Assembly: GCA_021904315.1 (NCBI GenBank) | Contig: CM038911.1 | Location: 24,711,390-24,775,389, forward strand | Reading direction: 5' to 3' | Length of the DNA stretch: 64,000 nt | DNA from: Sphagnum magellanicum | Taxonomy: Eukaryota > Streptophyta > Sphagnopsida > Sphagnales > Sphagnaceae | Shown here: positions 1 through 14,000 of the stretch, in pieces | Numbering within the stretch: the first letter of the stretch is position 1 | How the letters are laid out: each line of letters begins with the position of its first letter | Translations under genes and position numbers: made by a program | Notes under the pieces: model-generated | The model's input: only the letters and a program-made list of their open reading frames with translations | Databases searched by the model: none | What the model was told of the DNA's origin: nothing

Positions 1-2200
1 GTTTTTTTTATGGTGGATTATGGTGTTACTTTGTTGGATTGGCTTGTTGGATTTGGTGATGGCAAAAAAATGTGGGAGCTTGGACTATAAGGGGCAAAGA
101 TTGGTGTTATGGAGTGGGGGACTTCTGCAAAAGAAAGTTACGTGTTTTGTCAAGTTTTTAGCGATTAGAAATTTTTGGACTTTCTTTTAAGATGAGGATG
201 TGAAGTGGTTAAGGAAGAATGTTCTACCACAAATTTAAAAATATTCTTTACATGAATGATAGAACATTGTTATGTTATGAACTTTAGATTCGAAGCATTG
301 TGGTTAGGTCTACATAATAGGGACTCTTTGAAGAAGATGATGAATCACCATAGAGGTTTCATGAGCAGTCTATATAACAAACTGTTGGTGGATGGGATGT
401 AATTAAGAGGTTTCTGTGGTTGGGATTCATGTGGTTGAGACGTAATACCCACCTTTGTGGGAGCTCCGAAGGAATGGAAAAATTTGAAAGCAAACTTAAA
501 ACATTGGAAAGATTTCATGAGTGGGATGTTTGAGTTTTTGTTTTTTCTTTGTATATTTTTCTTGGAGGTATTCAAATATGAAGAGGGAACATTTTGTGTT
601 GGTTGCTAATTAGAATTATGGGATGGGGAAAGTGAAATGCTATGAGAAGGTCAATGGGTTCGTGAAAGAAAAACTAGATAATGTCAATTTTTCACAGTTT
701 GTAAAATAAAATTTCTAGAATATTAGGAGACCTAGAAATTGGTAAAAGGACAAGTAGTTTATGCAAGTTTGTAATTTTTGTGATTTTTCAGCTATTTTTT
801 AGTATATTTTTCTGTTATTACCTATGTTCAATAAAATAGATTACATCATTTTTTGGCTACAAAGGGTCATATCTAGGAATACACATATGATCATTACGAA
901 TAAAAATACGAAAAAAATCATCATGAATAGGACATACAAACAAGGTCACAAGTAAACACACAAAGAAAATCATCACAAACAAAGATGCACAAAAAAATGC
1001 CATGATTAAAAATTTGAAAAAAATCAGCATGAATAAAAACACACAAAAAAAAGTCACGATTAACAACACAAAGATAATTGTAAAAAAAGAACACAAAGAT
1101 AATCATGACTAGAAACACAAAAAAAAATCATTATGAATAATCCAAACACATGAAAAGTTTTAACTTGAACATAAACACCACCACCAAACACCAACATGAA
1201 AAAAAACATTACCACAAAGAAGACTAAAAGTGAGGCAAAAAAAATTCATTACACCAAACTCATGTCACCATGAATGTGCATTCAATATTTAAGGTTTTGT
1301 GGAACCATAAAGCCCCTATGACCATAGATGAGGAACCTTGATTTTGTTTCGTAGGTTAACATGTGAACATCAAAATTAATGAAACAATTGATTTTTGCTT
1401 TCAATTAGTTTTGTGAAGGGGGAGGTAGTGTCCAAGTGTTAAGTTTTTATGGTCCAAGTATAAGTAACAAAACGTATAAAGATGATAAGTCTAATGTTTC
1501 ATGTTGAATTTTTCAAGTTCAAGACCCCAAATTGGGTTGGGGGAGGGGGAGGGGGAAGGGGGGGGGGGGAAACTACGACTTTATGTACGAAGTCCAAAGA
1601 CAAGGGAGCACTCTTGAATTCATGGGATCTCTAAATAACTATCACTTACCTTAATACATAAACATGTGATTTTACATTTAAGTTCATGATCATTAAAAGG
1701 ATAGAGCCATCATGGTCCTCACCGTCTTATTGTTTATATAATTGTAAAAATTTCCACCCCAAATTCCAATTGTATTTGGATGAACACTTAACAAAATGTA
1801 AAAAACCACATGGCATTTTACAAAACAAAAGGCTCGCACCTACAGCCCCTCATAATAGGCACGATCCTTTTGTTTTCTAAAATGTCGAGTGCCATTTTTC
1901 CCCTATGATACCAAGTGGGGGGGGACCCAATGGCTACCCTCCGAGTATCATAGGAATTTTTTTTAGATGATTTAAAATTGTCAATTTTTATGCCATATAA
2001 TAATAAATGCCTTTCACCATGGGCATCACCAAAATCAAACTTACTCGGCTTCACCTTGCATGGGCCCTTATTCCGATAATGTTACCCACAGCCCGGGCCA
2101 TTACCCTACACTTTAAACTCAAATATTTAATATTATTTTAGAATGTAGAATTTTCAATATCAATATTATTATTATTATTATTACATATTATTAGATTCTA
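1..2200. other. Geneless AT-rich region upstream of SKP1
   Basis: I see no supportable gene here. Reading frames are short, lack recognisable protein motifs and sit in A/T-rich low-complexity sequence. It contains a degenerate A-rich repeat (about 880-1140), a G-rich tract with runs of 5-12 G (about 1535-1571) and a short ATT microsatellite just before the SKP1 leader (about 2165-2182). GC content rises sharply after about 2220, which probably marks the SKP1 5' leader. Confidence 0.6.
880..1140. repeat. Degenerate A-rich short tandem repeat
   Basis: Units of roughly 35-45 bases recur with the pattern 'cacaaa..aaaatcatcatgaa'. The copies are imperfect and AT-rich. The three overlapping reading frames on the minus strand (FFCVFL-like, hydrophobic) are a by-product of this repeat and not a membrane protein. 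Confidence 0.5.
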
Positions 2201-2576
2201 AGATTTAGTCAAATGTCAAAGACCAAAGTTTCCAGAACTTTCCAGTGCCGGAGTCCGTCCATCCCTACACACGTGCGAGGAGGGCGCAAGAGGGTACAGA
2301 TGCAGCGAGCGCGAGGACGCAGGATAGGTAAGGTACACGAGCGCGAGGGAGAGAGGGACGGAGGAAGCGAGCAAGCGAGCGAGGGTGCACGAACGGCGGT
2401 TCGGAGATGCAAGATTGCGCTTCGATCTCGGTGTACTTCCGATTGTCTGAGTATGTGATATGAGTACGAGATAAGGCGCGTTGCGGTTGTTTTTTCTCTC
2501 GTTTGTTGTTGTGTCCGCGTGTGTGTGTGTTTTTTTCCTTGTTTGTTTTTTACCAGCAGGAGGAGGAGGAGGATCG

Positions 2577-4600
2577 ATGGCGGAGAAGCGAGTGAAGCTG
2601 AAGAGTTCTGATGATGAAATGTTTGAGGTGGAAGAGGCAGTGGCTTTTGAGTCGCAGGCTGTGAAGAACATGATTGAGGATACCGGTATGGATCATCCAA
2701 TTCCGTTACCGAACGTTTCCAGCAAGATTCTGGCCAAGGTAATAGAGTATTGCAAGTATCACGTCGATAACCAAAAGTCTACCGATGACAAGCCAGCCAC
2801 ACCTGAGGACGAAATCAAGGCCTGGGATCAGGACTTCGTCAAAGTAGACCAGGCGACACTTTTCGATCTTATCTTGGTGAGCATTCCCCGCCCTATTTTC
2901 TCTTTTCATGTCTTTCAGACGGTTTTTGTGCCGCAGATGTCTCCGCACTATGTTCGACTTTCTAGTGTTCAGTAGTGTTACAGGATAATAGACTATGTTT
3001 TCATGAATGCTTCACTGTTTCCGATGGTAATCTCTTCACGTCTAAGCCATTGTGGTTTGTATACGCTGAGACTTTATGTGTATGGCACCTTCGTTCTCTG
3101 CCTAGTGCACACCTGACCTATCCTGCTTGGGTCATGAGTAGCTTCTCCACTGTTATGTGGAAACAGTCTTTGTAAGGTTTCTAGTTTCTACTCTACTTGG
3201 TAAGATTGCACAACTACTGCAGCAAGTCACCTCGTATTGTCATGGAGTGGCTGACTTCCAGTAGATATTTTATTGTCTTGGATGACCGCTGTATGTTGTG
3301 CGGTCTTTGGATTTCTCATGACATTCTCAACTCCTGGACACTGTTGTGTATTTGTTTGTTTGTGTCATTGTTGCAGCAAGTGTGCCTGCTAATGCCACCT
3401 GCTTCCCCCAGCTCTCTCAAGCAATAATGTGCTGTTCCTTTCAAATCTTTTGAAGGACTTGAGCTGAATCTTAATTTCAGATATGAGCATTTTGTTCCTC
3501 ATGTGGATGCTGGTAGATTGTTGATGTCTTAGAGTTCCTTTTCTCGTTTTGATTGTAGTCATTGTCACTGACCTTTATGTCATTTCTTTATGAACCATCA
3601 GGAACATAAGCATTAGCACAAAAACTGATGGACAGGTTGGGGCAGGCATTTCTATGACTGGAGATCTTAACATGGGCAGATTTTGTTTTATTGTTTACCA
3701 AGGGTTTGAGCTTTGTGTCACTGAACAATAAAACGTCTCTATATTATCTGCAACTTGCCCTGAATGCATGATGATGGAACGTCCTTTTTTAACATAAAGT
3801 TCATTTTTGTCATTTCTCTGGTCTCAGTTGTTCTAAGATAATTGTGAGGAAAAGTAGTGTTGAAGTGGGAGTCATTGCTGTAGTAGTTCATTTGGTCAGG
3901 TGCCACTCACATTCTTCCTTTTCACCGTTAGCTCATGTTGTTATTCTCTCCATCTTATGTTAAAATGTTGAATGTGAGATCTTCTCTTGCTGAAGTTGCA
4001 TTGCAGGAATGTGGCAAGATGCTATCAGTGAATTTTTGTATGTTTCTCAGCATGTCATATAATCCTCTACCCACACTGTTGGGTTCAATGAAGTAAACCA
4101 CTGTAGCTGCAAGTTTACTTCCTCTTCATTTGTGTTTCTCTTTATGTCTGCCATGTCTATTTTCCCTGAGCGGTGATCAGTTATTTTTTCTGTCTAAAAT
4201 ACTGATCTTTCAGGGGGAATGTGACCCTAAAACATCAACATTTTAAAAGGAAAAAAAATGGCATAGACACATCCACCAGGTTTGAAGATATGTCAACACT
4301 CCTGTGTCAATTTGTAAGGTCCCTGGCAGACACCCTGATTGCAGTTATAAGTTTCTCATATTGAGATGTGTAGGCGATTAGTTGCTACTCAATAGCTATC
4401 CTGAAGTAGTTGTGCTGTATCTGCAGGCGGCAAATTACTTGAACATAAAGAGTCTGCTGGACCTTACTTGTCAAACAGTGGCTGATATGATCAAAGGCAA
4501 GACTCCAGAGGAGATACGCAAGACATTTAACATCAAGAATGACTTCACACCAGAAGAAGAAGAGGAAGTCCGACGGGAAAACCAGTGGGCCTTTGAGTGA
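2577..4600 (+). CDS. SKP1: SKP1-like SCF ubiquitin-ligase adaptor
   Basis: The protein links F-box proteins to cullin-1 in SCF E3 ubiquitin ligases, in nucleus and cytosol. CDS join(2577..2876, 4427..4600) encodes 157 residues, the usual SKP1 length. The intron (1550 bp) has a GTGAGC donor and CTGCAG acceptor and is phase 0, joining FDLIL to [15 protein letters not shown]. The N-terminal half (about 1-65) is the BTB/POZ-like fold, starting [12 protein letters not shown] and including LPNVSSKIL and VIEYCKYH. The C-terminal Skp1 domain carries [15 protein letters not shown] and ends in the family-typical NQWAFE, both part of the F-box-binding surface. ATG 2577 is the first ATG in frame and gives the canonical N-terminus. 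The GC-rich stretch 2220-2576 is the probable 5' leader. No defect is visible, so it should be functional. Confidence 0.96.
2877..4426 (+). other. SKP1 intron
   Basis: This single intron of 1550 bp splits the SKP1 coding sequence in phase 0. It is T-rich, as plant introns are. Short reading frames within it carry no recognisable motif. Confidence 0.9.
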
Positions 4601-7600
4601 ATTTCTGATGACAAGAGCTGGATATGTAACTGGCAGTCTTTCTCTGTCTCAAACTTGTCAGTCTTGGTTGCTCTCTTTTTGCATAGTGTCAGTGCTGCAC
4701 TATTGAATTGTGCATCCTTCCAAAACCAAAGTAGAAAGAAGGCACATGGCAGTCTTTTAGAAGGTTTCTGTCATTGATTGATGTATCCATAATCTTGGGG
4801 GTGGGGACCTTCACGTCGTCACTAAAATGTGGCACAAGGTCTTATGAGTCTGTTTGCTTAGATGTGGAATTGTATATGCTAAGCAGAGTGTAGTGGGCAG
4901 GAAGAATTCACTTCTTAGGTGTATTCTAATTATGGGAAGTACCAATCACATACCTTGATGTGATTTTGAGTAGTATAATCTTCTCTTGCTGGCATTTTTT
5001 TGCTTCATGGAATGTGCTGCATGAGTGTACATCTGAGTGCATATTGTGGGTGCTAAGTGAGGTGTTTTAGATGGGATTGTCATGGAACTGTGTGGTGTTG
5101 CAACAGTAACCAGTGTTATCTGTTGAGCTTTTTAGTTGTGTAGTGTTGTTATTAGATGAGCTGTTTGATCTCATGAGCATATTATTGAAGAGGCTTTTAG
5201 GCAAAGTCATTTCAACTTTTTCTGAAAACCCGTGGGAGTATGCTAGAGGAAGAGGGTACTTGACATAAGATTACATGGATAATTTCGACAGTGTCATTAT
5301 TTTCGATTTCCTGATGTTCCTCTTGAAATTAGAAACATAGTATCTTGTACAAAGAGAGCACTGTGGATGTGATTAGCTTTATCTCTGTACAAAGGGGTTG
5401 TCAAAATTAAATTGATTTCCTGAATACTATCATCTCAGTGTATTGTGATTTGTGACAGGATTTACCAAACAGCTTGGGTGCAGCTAGTGGGCACTGTACC
5501 AGAAGTCAATTGACTGAGATAAGTGTGTGCTTTTGGCCATGACTTGAAGTAATAGAGGTATGCCTTTACCATGCAATAAGTGGAGTGTTCACTGTAGAAG
5601 TGGCACTTCATATCAAGGACCTTCCAACAGAGGTTACTGTTCAAGAAAATATTGTTTTATTTACTGTCCTTTAGAAGCAGAGAATGTTTGTGTATTTACC
5701 ATAATCTTATCAGATACCCAAGCATTCTATTCAAGTGCATTTTTTGTGTTGTCTGGTTGGTAGGGTAAACTTGATCTTGATTTATATTACACATCCTGTT
5801 TGGTTAAATTACTATGTAAATGTTTTTGTGTCTCTTTAAAGGTGCTGTCATCAGAAGTTGAAAGTGCATTGTCTCTGAGCACTTTATAGGGTGCATGCCT
5901 AGGTACTCGGTGGCATATAACATGATCCAAAATGCTGCAGGATGGAAATCCACCCTAAGAATGCCAAAAGAGGTGCTTGCTCTGTTGGCCAGGGTGATCA
6001 CTTGGATGGCCCTCAAGGTCTGAGGTGAGGTATTTTCTCACTAGACCTGATAATAGAAGATTTTGCAAAGCAAGACACAAATAGGTTTTATATGCTGCAA
6101 AGGGTTTCATATGCTGAGTTTGAGTCTCAGTCTATCAAGGACCGAAGGGATCTCAATTGTGGATGAAGGTTAATGTCAACCCAATATTAGATTTGGTGAG
6201 CATTCTTCATAGCTTGTTTGGTTCTCTCCATAGAATGGACTGTTACCAACAGATATAGTCTTGTCCATTGTTTCAAAACATCTTGAGGGTCATTCAATGC
6301 TTATGTTGAATGCTGCAATACCTCATGCTTGTGCAAAGAAAAGTAGACAATATGGCAAGTGCTTCTGAAACAATTGTTGTGTCATGGATTATAGTGACAC
6401 TTGCTGTAAGAGATTTATGGTGACATCCTCAGGAAGGGAATTTCTTCCACATCTACTACCACCTCAAGGTCTTGGATGTGAGTGAACCAACAGTCCTCAG
6501 TGCACAATGAGGGATGGATGGTGGATGGGTTGGAAACACTTTGCCATTGGGTTCCAGGGCCCTAGCTAACCAGGGTGTTTGCTCAGCTGATATTTTTACC
6601 ACCTACCTCTTAACAACCCACTAGCCCTTACCTATGTACTAACCATCTACATGCATCTATCTGCTTAAGGCCTGTTCAGACATGAAGAGAACATGGTTGA
6701 TAAAATGAGTGATAACTAAAATTGTTCAAACTTGAAGCAAATTGTCTAGAAATAGCTGATGTCGCAAATGATGTCGCTTCACTATCATGAAGAAAACTTT
6801 TAAGGTAAGGAACATGGTAATGTATTTTCACCATGTTAAAAATCTTCATATGATGAAGATTTTGGTGCTGAATGTAGTTGATAGCCTAACAGCCTGGAAT
6901 CCTAACTACTAGTTTATCAATAAGCTTGTTTATCATCAAGCTCTACTCTCCCAGGCCTCACCAGCACTCCCTTACTCTACATCAGTTATGCATCCAAATT
7001 CCACCATCACCTCTTGCTCTGCACAAATGTAACACTCATGCCTCACAGTTGCATCTTTGCTCTATCCATGTTTGCCTTAATTTATGAGTCTGCCATCAAT
7101 CTTTGTTGTCACTATATTTTATTGCCAGCATTATTTCATGTGGCTCAATTCACGTGTGCACTGTTAAAATCTATCATTAGCACTAGCTTTGTTGTCATGA
7201 TGTCCTCAAGCATTGTCCTCACCAATTCAAGCTCTGCTGCCAATACTTCCTCATGCACTGCCATTGTGTCATGTCTTGAGGACGCTTTGTTGTTACTACA
7301 AGCTCTGCTGCCAACACTTCTTCATGCTCTGCAATCATGTTTTCACACTCTGCATTGCTGCCTCTTACACTCACATTCTTCCACATTTTGATCTTGTGAA
7401 GAAGAATTTTGAGAATACAATGCAAAAGAACTACAGTGAATAAAAAGCTCTGAAAGCCTTGAGCAGATAGCAATGAGTCCAAAGTAGAGAGCAAACTAAA
7501 ATGGTATGACTATTTCATCATGGACTGAGGTTGGCACCTGTGGTGCATATTGTATTTATAACCAAGAAGACATGTAGGTGTGAATGATGATATGCAAAAT

Positions 7601-8420
7601 AGGTATCTTCATTGCTAAAGATTTAGCTACTATACCTTGTCAACAAACATTAACCTAATGCCAAGCCCTAAATTTGTCACTATCTCAAAATCTAAATGGA
7701 ACATTAGTATCCTCTACATGGATGTCCTACTTACCTATCTATCTACCTGCATACATAACCTTTTTTTTTTTTTTAACAGTAAAGGTTGCCCAGGTGAAAT
7801 GGAACACTAGTTTACAGTTGGGACAGTTGGGTTTCATCAACAACTAAGTTGTAATAGGCTTGCAAAGGATGGTTCACTAGGACAACATAAATCAGCACCC
7901 ATGAACGCACTATTTGGATGGACAGGCCAGTAGATGCCTGTCGATTTTCTGTCCTTTCCTGTCCCTGTGCTAACCAGCTAGAACCAAGCTGGTTAGCACA
8001 ATTTGACTTGTTTTTCCTGCCTTCTCAGCACCTGGACTTCCCCAAAAAAAAAATGTGGGGATATTTTTTTGGACCCACCTGACTGCATCGATACCACGCC
8101 CTCCCACCCACCAGCCTATATCCCACCCACCAATCCTAGCCTACTCTTTTTCTCACTTACCTTCTCACCTACATATTTCAAATGGCCTAGTCTCATCCCC
8201 ACCTACCTACTTGCCCACCCATCTACCTACCAAGTGGCACTCATATACATACCTACTTACCCATCAACCCCTACACACCTATCAATGTCCTACACATCAC
8301 ACAAGCGTGAGAAAATGTTGATGAAATTAGATGCAAATCTTGCAATCCATGTGACGTTGTCAAATGATAAAATCCAATGAAAATATTGCATTTCATCATG
8401 TAAATGATTGTGCCATCCTT
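4601..8420. other. SKP1 3' region and geneless intergenic DNA
   Basis: The first few hundred bases after the SKP1 stop are T-rich and probably include its 3' UTR. After that I see no coding frame with a recognisable motif. A stretch around 6500-6665 resembles 30475-30660 (shared 'ggatggatgg...ggttccag...ctacct' order), so it is a dispersed repeat. A roughly 70-bp imperfect duplication lies at about 7230-7370 ('agctctgctgccaa' twice). A CTACCTACC-rich stretch covers about 8090-8300. Confidence 0.5.
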
Positions 8421-8424
8421 CCAC

Positions 8425-9100
8425 TTTCGTACCTACAAGCCACCCAAGTATGTACCTACCAGACACCACCCAACCATACATACTTGCCTGATAATAGTAC
8501 AATTGGCCCCTCATTTGTCCATCGTGATGTTCAAATGAAAAAAAAGGCAAGTATTGCATTTCCTTTGGATTTGTTCACACAAGCCACCTATAATGCTCAG
8601 ATGAAAATAATTGCAGCTACTCAGATACAAATATTGCTTGCATCAAACAATAACATCATTTCACTTTCATACTTATTAGCCACCCAAGTAGGTACCTACT
8701 AAACACCACCCAACCATACCTACTTGCTTGGTCACTGCAATGTTCAAATGAAAAAAAATGCAGATATTACATTTCCCTTGGATTTGTTCACACAAGGCAC
8801 TTGTAATGCCAAGATGAAGATAATTGCAATTACTCGAATATAGGTATTGCTTGCATCAAACAAGAGCTATCATTTCACTTTTGTACCTACTAACCACCTA
8901 GGTAGATACCCACCAGACACCACCCAACCATACCTATTTGCCTGGTCATTAGTATGACTGATCCCCCACATTTGCCCATCACAATGCTCAAATGAAGAAA
9001 TGTGGATATTGCATTGCCCTTGGATTTTGTTCACACAAGCCACTTGTAATGCCCAGATGAAAATAATTACCTTGAATAAAGGTATTGCATTAAAGGAGTA
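8425..9100. repeat. Tandem array, three units of about 215-240 bp
   Basis: The landmark 'caccacccaaccata' occurs at 8464, 8704 and 8918. Each is followed in the same order by 'ttcaaatgaa', 'ggatttgttcacacaag' (or a close variant) and 'aggtattgc'-like sequence. Spacing is 240 and 214 bp. The units are diverged, so the array is old. No protein is supported. Confidence 0.75.
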
Positions 9101-9648
9101 TTTTATTGAAGGCATGGACAATTATGGGATTCATTTAGCCGATGCTCCATTTGAATTCAAAACATGTGAGTATTGAAAATTTGAGCAATGTCCACTGCTG
9201 TGATTTCCCCTGTTGGTCTACTTTCATTTTGGCCTAATTAAATGCATATTGTATAAATGGGGGGTCCAAGTAAGGTTTATTTAATTTAAGCCCCCAAATG
9301 TGTACCTAAGCCTGGGCCTTTGGGTTTGTTAATTTTTTGTTGCACTAAATATTTGGGGCACCTCAATTCTAATAGAATATGGAACAAAAAATATTTAGGT
9401 TGGATTTTATTTTATAATAAACCCTTCACCTCCACATATATGGTTCAAGTTCATTTCATTCTTTCTCTTTTCAAGGAAAATCAAACCCATTTTTAACTTA
9501 GAAGAGGTATGAATAATATCCTCTCCTAGGCATTTGACGATTTTTAATTATAATACCCTCGCTTAGGGATATTTTCAAATAGACAAAACGAATAAATTTT
9601 ATTTTCAAAAAAAAAATCCCTCTTAAAATTTGAAATTATTGAATTTTT

Positions 9649-9805
9649 TCATGATCTGTTATGATATTGTCATATGAATATTGAAATTATTTAAAATGTA
9701 GCCTATGATAATTATGATGATTTTCAACATGTCAACTTCTTATTTTCACAAAAATTCATTTCACTATTTTGACAATTATTTAATGACGAATTTGACCTTA
9801 AGGTA
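9649..9805 (+). repeat. Dispersed repeat copy A
   Basis: This stretch closely matches 40632-40789 in the same orientation, including 'cctatgataattatga' and 'caacatgtcaacttc' in the same order and spacing. The two copies lie about 31 kb apart. I do not recognise the family. Confidence 0.7.
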
Positions 9806-10964
9806 AAAAATTTGCATTTTTTCATTGTTTTTGCCCAAAGAATTAATTATATGTTTATTGTATATTTATTTATGCATTTTTTTTATTATAGTGTATTTTT
9901 CCATTGGCATTTGTTTATTTATGTTTTTCACGACAAATATTTATTTAAGGTCAAGGGTTTTCAGTGTATAGTCCAAAGAGACACAAAGCCCAATCGACTA
10001 TCCTAAGACAATGCCATACCACACATAATAGGTACCATTAAAATTTATTATACATATTTTTCATATGTTTTATTCCAATAAGTTTTGTTTTGTGAATGCA
10101 AAATTGCATGACCAAAAAGATGTCATTTTTTTCTGTAGGGTTTAGAAGTTGAACATTAGGCACCATGGTATTAGTGGTTTTAATTGAGTGATTCGTGTAT
10201 AAAAAACTCTAAACCCCATGATTGTGATAATGAAGATATTGCAATTTATAATATAACGGGTGTCATAAAAACAATTTAGATTAAGGGATTTTTTTTTCAT
10301 CATTCATTTATTTAATGATGACCATGCATATACCATGCAATCAACCTTTTTCATGTTTATTGTTGGGATAGAATATTGAAGGCATTTCTAGGAAGGTCAA
10401 AGACATGGGTCGAGTTCCCGAGGCTCAAAGTATACAAGTTCAAATCCCAACCAAGTCACCATTTTCCAATGTAGACTTGGTGTGGGTTAAGGGCAAACAC
10501 CATAAGGGCTCGAACACAAAATTCATTGATGTAGCATATATCCCATATGCATGTGTCCAAGATTTCTTGGAGGGCAAATGAGGCAACCTACGTATCCTAG
10601 TGTACTGGAACATCCAGAAGAACATGCATGCACAAAAAGATGTCAAAAACCCCACAATTCGGCACTGGACTTTGGGCATACTTGGTATGTATCACATGAA
10701 GGTATTGCCTTCATTGACTTGTTATTTACTAGAATTGTAGTACAAAAAATTGAAATGCAGCCTTTGTTTAACTAATTGAATGCAATGTAGGAATGAATGC
10801 GGGTATGGTCCAGAGGATCATTGTGGTGACTTGGATCATACTAGTTCCATCAAACATGGTTGTTTGGTGGCATTTTTGGTCAAGCGATTATATGTACGAT
10901 TGGAGGTGGTTGAAATATCCTTTTATCATCATGCCCATACTCACATTAAGGGTGAGCCCACACA

Positions 10965-11090
10965 TGGCCTAGGTTAGGTAACCTAGTTTAAGCTACCTAA
11001 GCTAGGAGATTGAAAATTATTTTAATTTAAGCCACCTAGCTTAAATTAGGTAACCTAAGTTAGCTAGGCTAGATTAATTGGACTTTTGGT
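10965..11090. repeat. Palindrome-rich patch (CCTA/TAGG)
   Basis: Several short inverted repeats are stacked here, such as 'aatttaag...cttaaatt' and 'ctaggtt...aacctag', all built from ctaggt/acctag and ttaaatt/aatttaa. The sequence could form alternative hairpins. It may be the end of a small inverted-repeat transposon. Confidence 0.45.
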
Positions 11091-14000
11091 TAGGCTCGCT
11101 ATCTAAACTATTTAATTTAGGCCAGGTTGACTTTTGCTTGTAATTGAACATGTGTTTATAGATTTTTGACACATGTCATCCATTTATGAAGGCATTTTTT
11201 GTAACTCTTAGTTAAGTAAAATGATTAGGTTGATATAACACGCATTTTACACATCAAACCAAGGTCAATGATGACATGGAATTTCAATATGATAAGGAGA
11301 TAAAAAATCATAGTTAATAAGATGATTGGGTTTTACAACTATATATCTAAGATGATCTTGAATTTGTAGCTCGGATGTCACTATATGCTCCCTAAATGTC
11401 TCAAGCTTTTAAGGACCACATTTGGGCCCAATTGAACTTGGGGCACACAGTGAAATAAATATACAACAAACATAAGGTGATTTGGTGGGCATGGGTCAAC
11501 GTGGGGGAACCCATGATGAAAGATGATTTCATTCGACAAAATGACATCACCTATATCGATCGGAAGCACAAGGAAGGAAGTTGGCAATTGCATGCCAACC
11601 CCACCATCTTGATTCAAACTTGGGAATATAGTCATTAGGATGATGTGTTTTTTTTGAGGAAATGACAGATATTGGTGGGATTCAAGCACCATTCACCATT
11701 GGGATCCAAACATCTACCCAATCAGAATTAATGTTCACATGGGGGCACAATGAGGCAATTTGAATGGATGTAACTTTTGGCATTAATGATGTGAAGTTCC
11801 ACCTTTTCATTTTAATGGTGTTTGATTCACATTGGATCGGGATCCCAGTTGCATGGATTGTCATTTCTTGGCAACCATGAAATGATTTGATAAAATGGTT
11901 AGCCCCATTAAGAATTAAATTATTTTCAAGGATGCATGGTTGGAAGCTTGTGTGTTTTATTGTTGATGATGTCCCACAAGAATTGGTGGCATTGTGATGA
12001 GTACCAACACATTTCTTAATTACATTCCAAATACACTTTCATGACTTCTATTGTTATGCATGATGTATGATTTATAGCCATGAGATTTTGCCAATACATG
12101 TGTTGTTGGGTTGTATAGAATTGTTTGGAGCTAGGAGATGGTCCCAATTTACCTATGTGCATGGCATGTTTTAAAAGCATGGCAAGTGTATGCATTAGAA
12201 AAGATTAAAGATGTGGTAGTGTGTTGAGCAATCTTGGATGACTGCCATGTTATTTTGTATGCGATGAGTAATCTTGGCAAAAACATTAAAGACTTCAAGG
12301 CATGTGGAAAAAGAAGGTCATGGCCAATTTTGAATAACATATGCCAAAAGATGCTTGGACATGATATTTTTGGGCTTATTATCCCATCCTTGGTAAGTGT
12401 TCATCATGTACTTAGTTATCCATGTCATTATTTTTTGTTGTTCATAGTTGAGTCCATAGTGTTCTATGTTTATTTACCTAAATATGTCAATGGTGCTTTG
12501 GTTTTAGATTTGTGGATGGTTGGATTTTGACAAGTGTTACATTCCAACCAAGACACACAAACATTGATTGAGTCCTACCATAGTGCATTGAAATGATGGT
12601 TTTCCCTTGAGACAAAAAGGCTTGGAGGTCGATGTACTAACTAGTTAGTGTGGCAGCTAATAACCATTGTGGCTTGGCATTATATGCACACATCCAAAAT
12701 GAAGAAACATGGGTTCATAAAAAACAAAATTTTGGAGCACATCACAAGGTAAGTGTGGAGAAGGTGTTGTTGATTCTAATTGTTACTGTGAAATGGTCGT
12801 CATTGGAATCCAGGGGTCCTTGGATTGTGATGAGCCAAGGCACTCCCAATCACATGTATGAAGTTAAACACCCATTTACGAAGTATGCCAATTGCACATG
12901 GAGTAAGCATTGTGTGGAAATTTATGTAAACACCAAATTGCAATTATTTTGGTGTACACATATGTCATTGTAGAGATCATCCTTGACTATTGTGGGACAT
13001 GGTATGGCATCGATCGAAGAGGATTCAAGGCCATGTCCACAAACCTTCATTTGTTGGACAACAATTCCAATGCATCTGATGATGATGAAAAGTCATATTG
13101 AATTACTAATGGGGAGGGGGTTCTTGATATTGGTGGGCTTATTTCTCCAAGTGCTTACATCTCAAGTTTCGATGATGTGAAGGTGCCTTGAACCCAAGTG
13201 TCAGATGCTCCTATGGAACAAACAATGGACCAATTAAAAGAGACCATGTGAAACATCACAAAGGACTATACAAAAGGTGGGGTTGTGCTTTGTGTTCATG
13301 CAACATCATTCCTCAAAGTGGTATGTGCCAATATTCACACAAATTGTTTGATGAGGGGTTATGAATCCTTGCATCTAGGCAATATCTTCAACTGGGTGGA
13401 AGATGACATGGGTTGTTTTGTCAAATGGAGGAAAGATTGGCATGAATGGATGGTTGCACACAAGTTTGCTTGTACATCAAGAGTTCTTGATGTTTAGTGA
13501 TATTGCATGTATGCATTTTAATGCACTTTTTAGTGGAAAAACCACAAAAAAAGTATACACAATTTTTGAATGTGTGAAAAGTGGGATTGGAAGTTCAATG
13601 GTCATAGGGTTTTACATCATAATAAGCCATTACCTTTAGTTCACTCTCACAAAAATTTGTGAATATGTGCCATGAAGGATGAGTTTGGGGGAGTTTCTTT
13701 ATAATTTTTAAGGCTTGACAATTCTCATTTCAACAATTAAGGATTTCCTAACATGCTTAATGTGTGTATTAACAAATAACAATACTTGCATTACCAATGA
13801 GTGGGATATTATAATTTTTATTCACTTCTATACCATGGGGGTATTGCACACTTTTATGATGCAATGATATTTGCATAATACCCACACCCAATGCATGTGG
13901 CATTAGGCTTCATGTTTGTATTTAGGGTATTGCCTGCACACCAATGTGGTTTAGTGACATTGTAATACCCCAATGATGTGTGAACTAGTAGGTTATCATT

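Noticed and set aside
2216-2700. 151- and 163-codon minus-strand frames over the SKP1 leader and first exon
   Set aside because: They are shadows of the GC-rich leader and SKP1 coding sequence, low-complexity and with no known motif.
10400-10460. Possible tRNA at GTTCAAATCCC
   Set aside because: The T-loop-like word is perfect but no cloverleaf could be built upstream; at most a SINE remnant.
12650-12973. 107-codon plus frame in the 12-13.6 kb region
   Set aside because: No motif, neighbouring frames are equally short, and composition matches surrounding geneless DNA.
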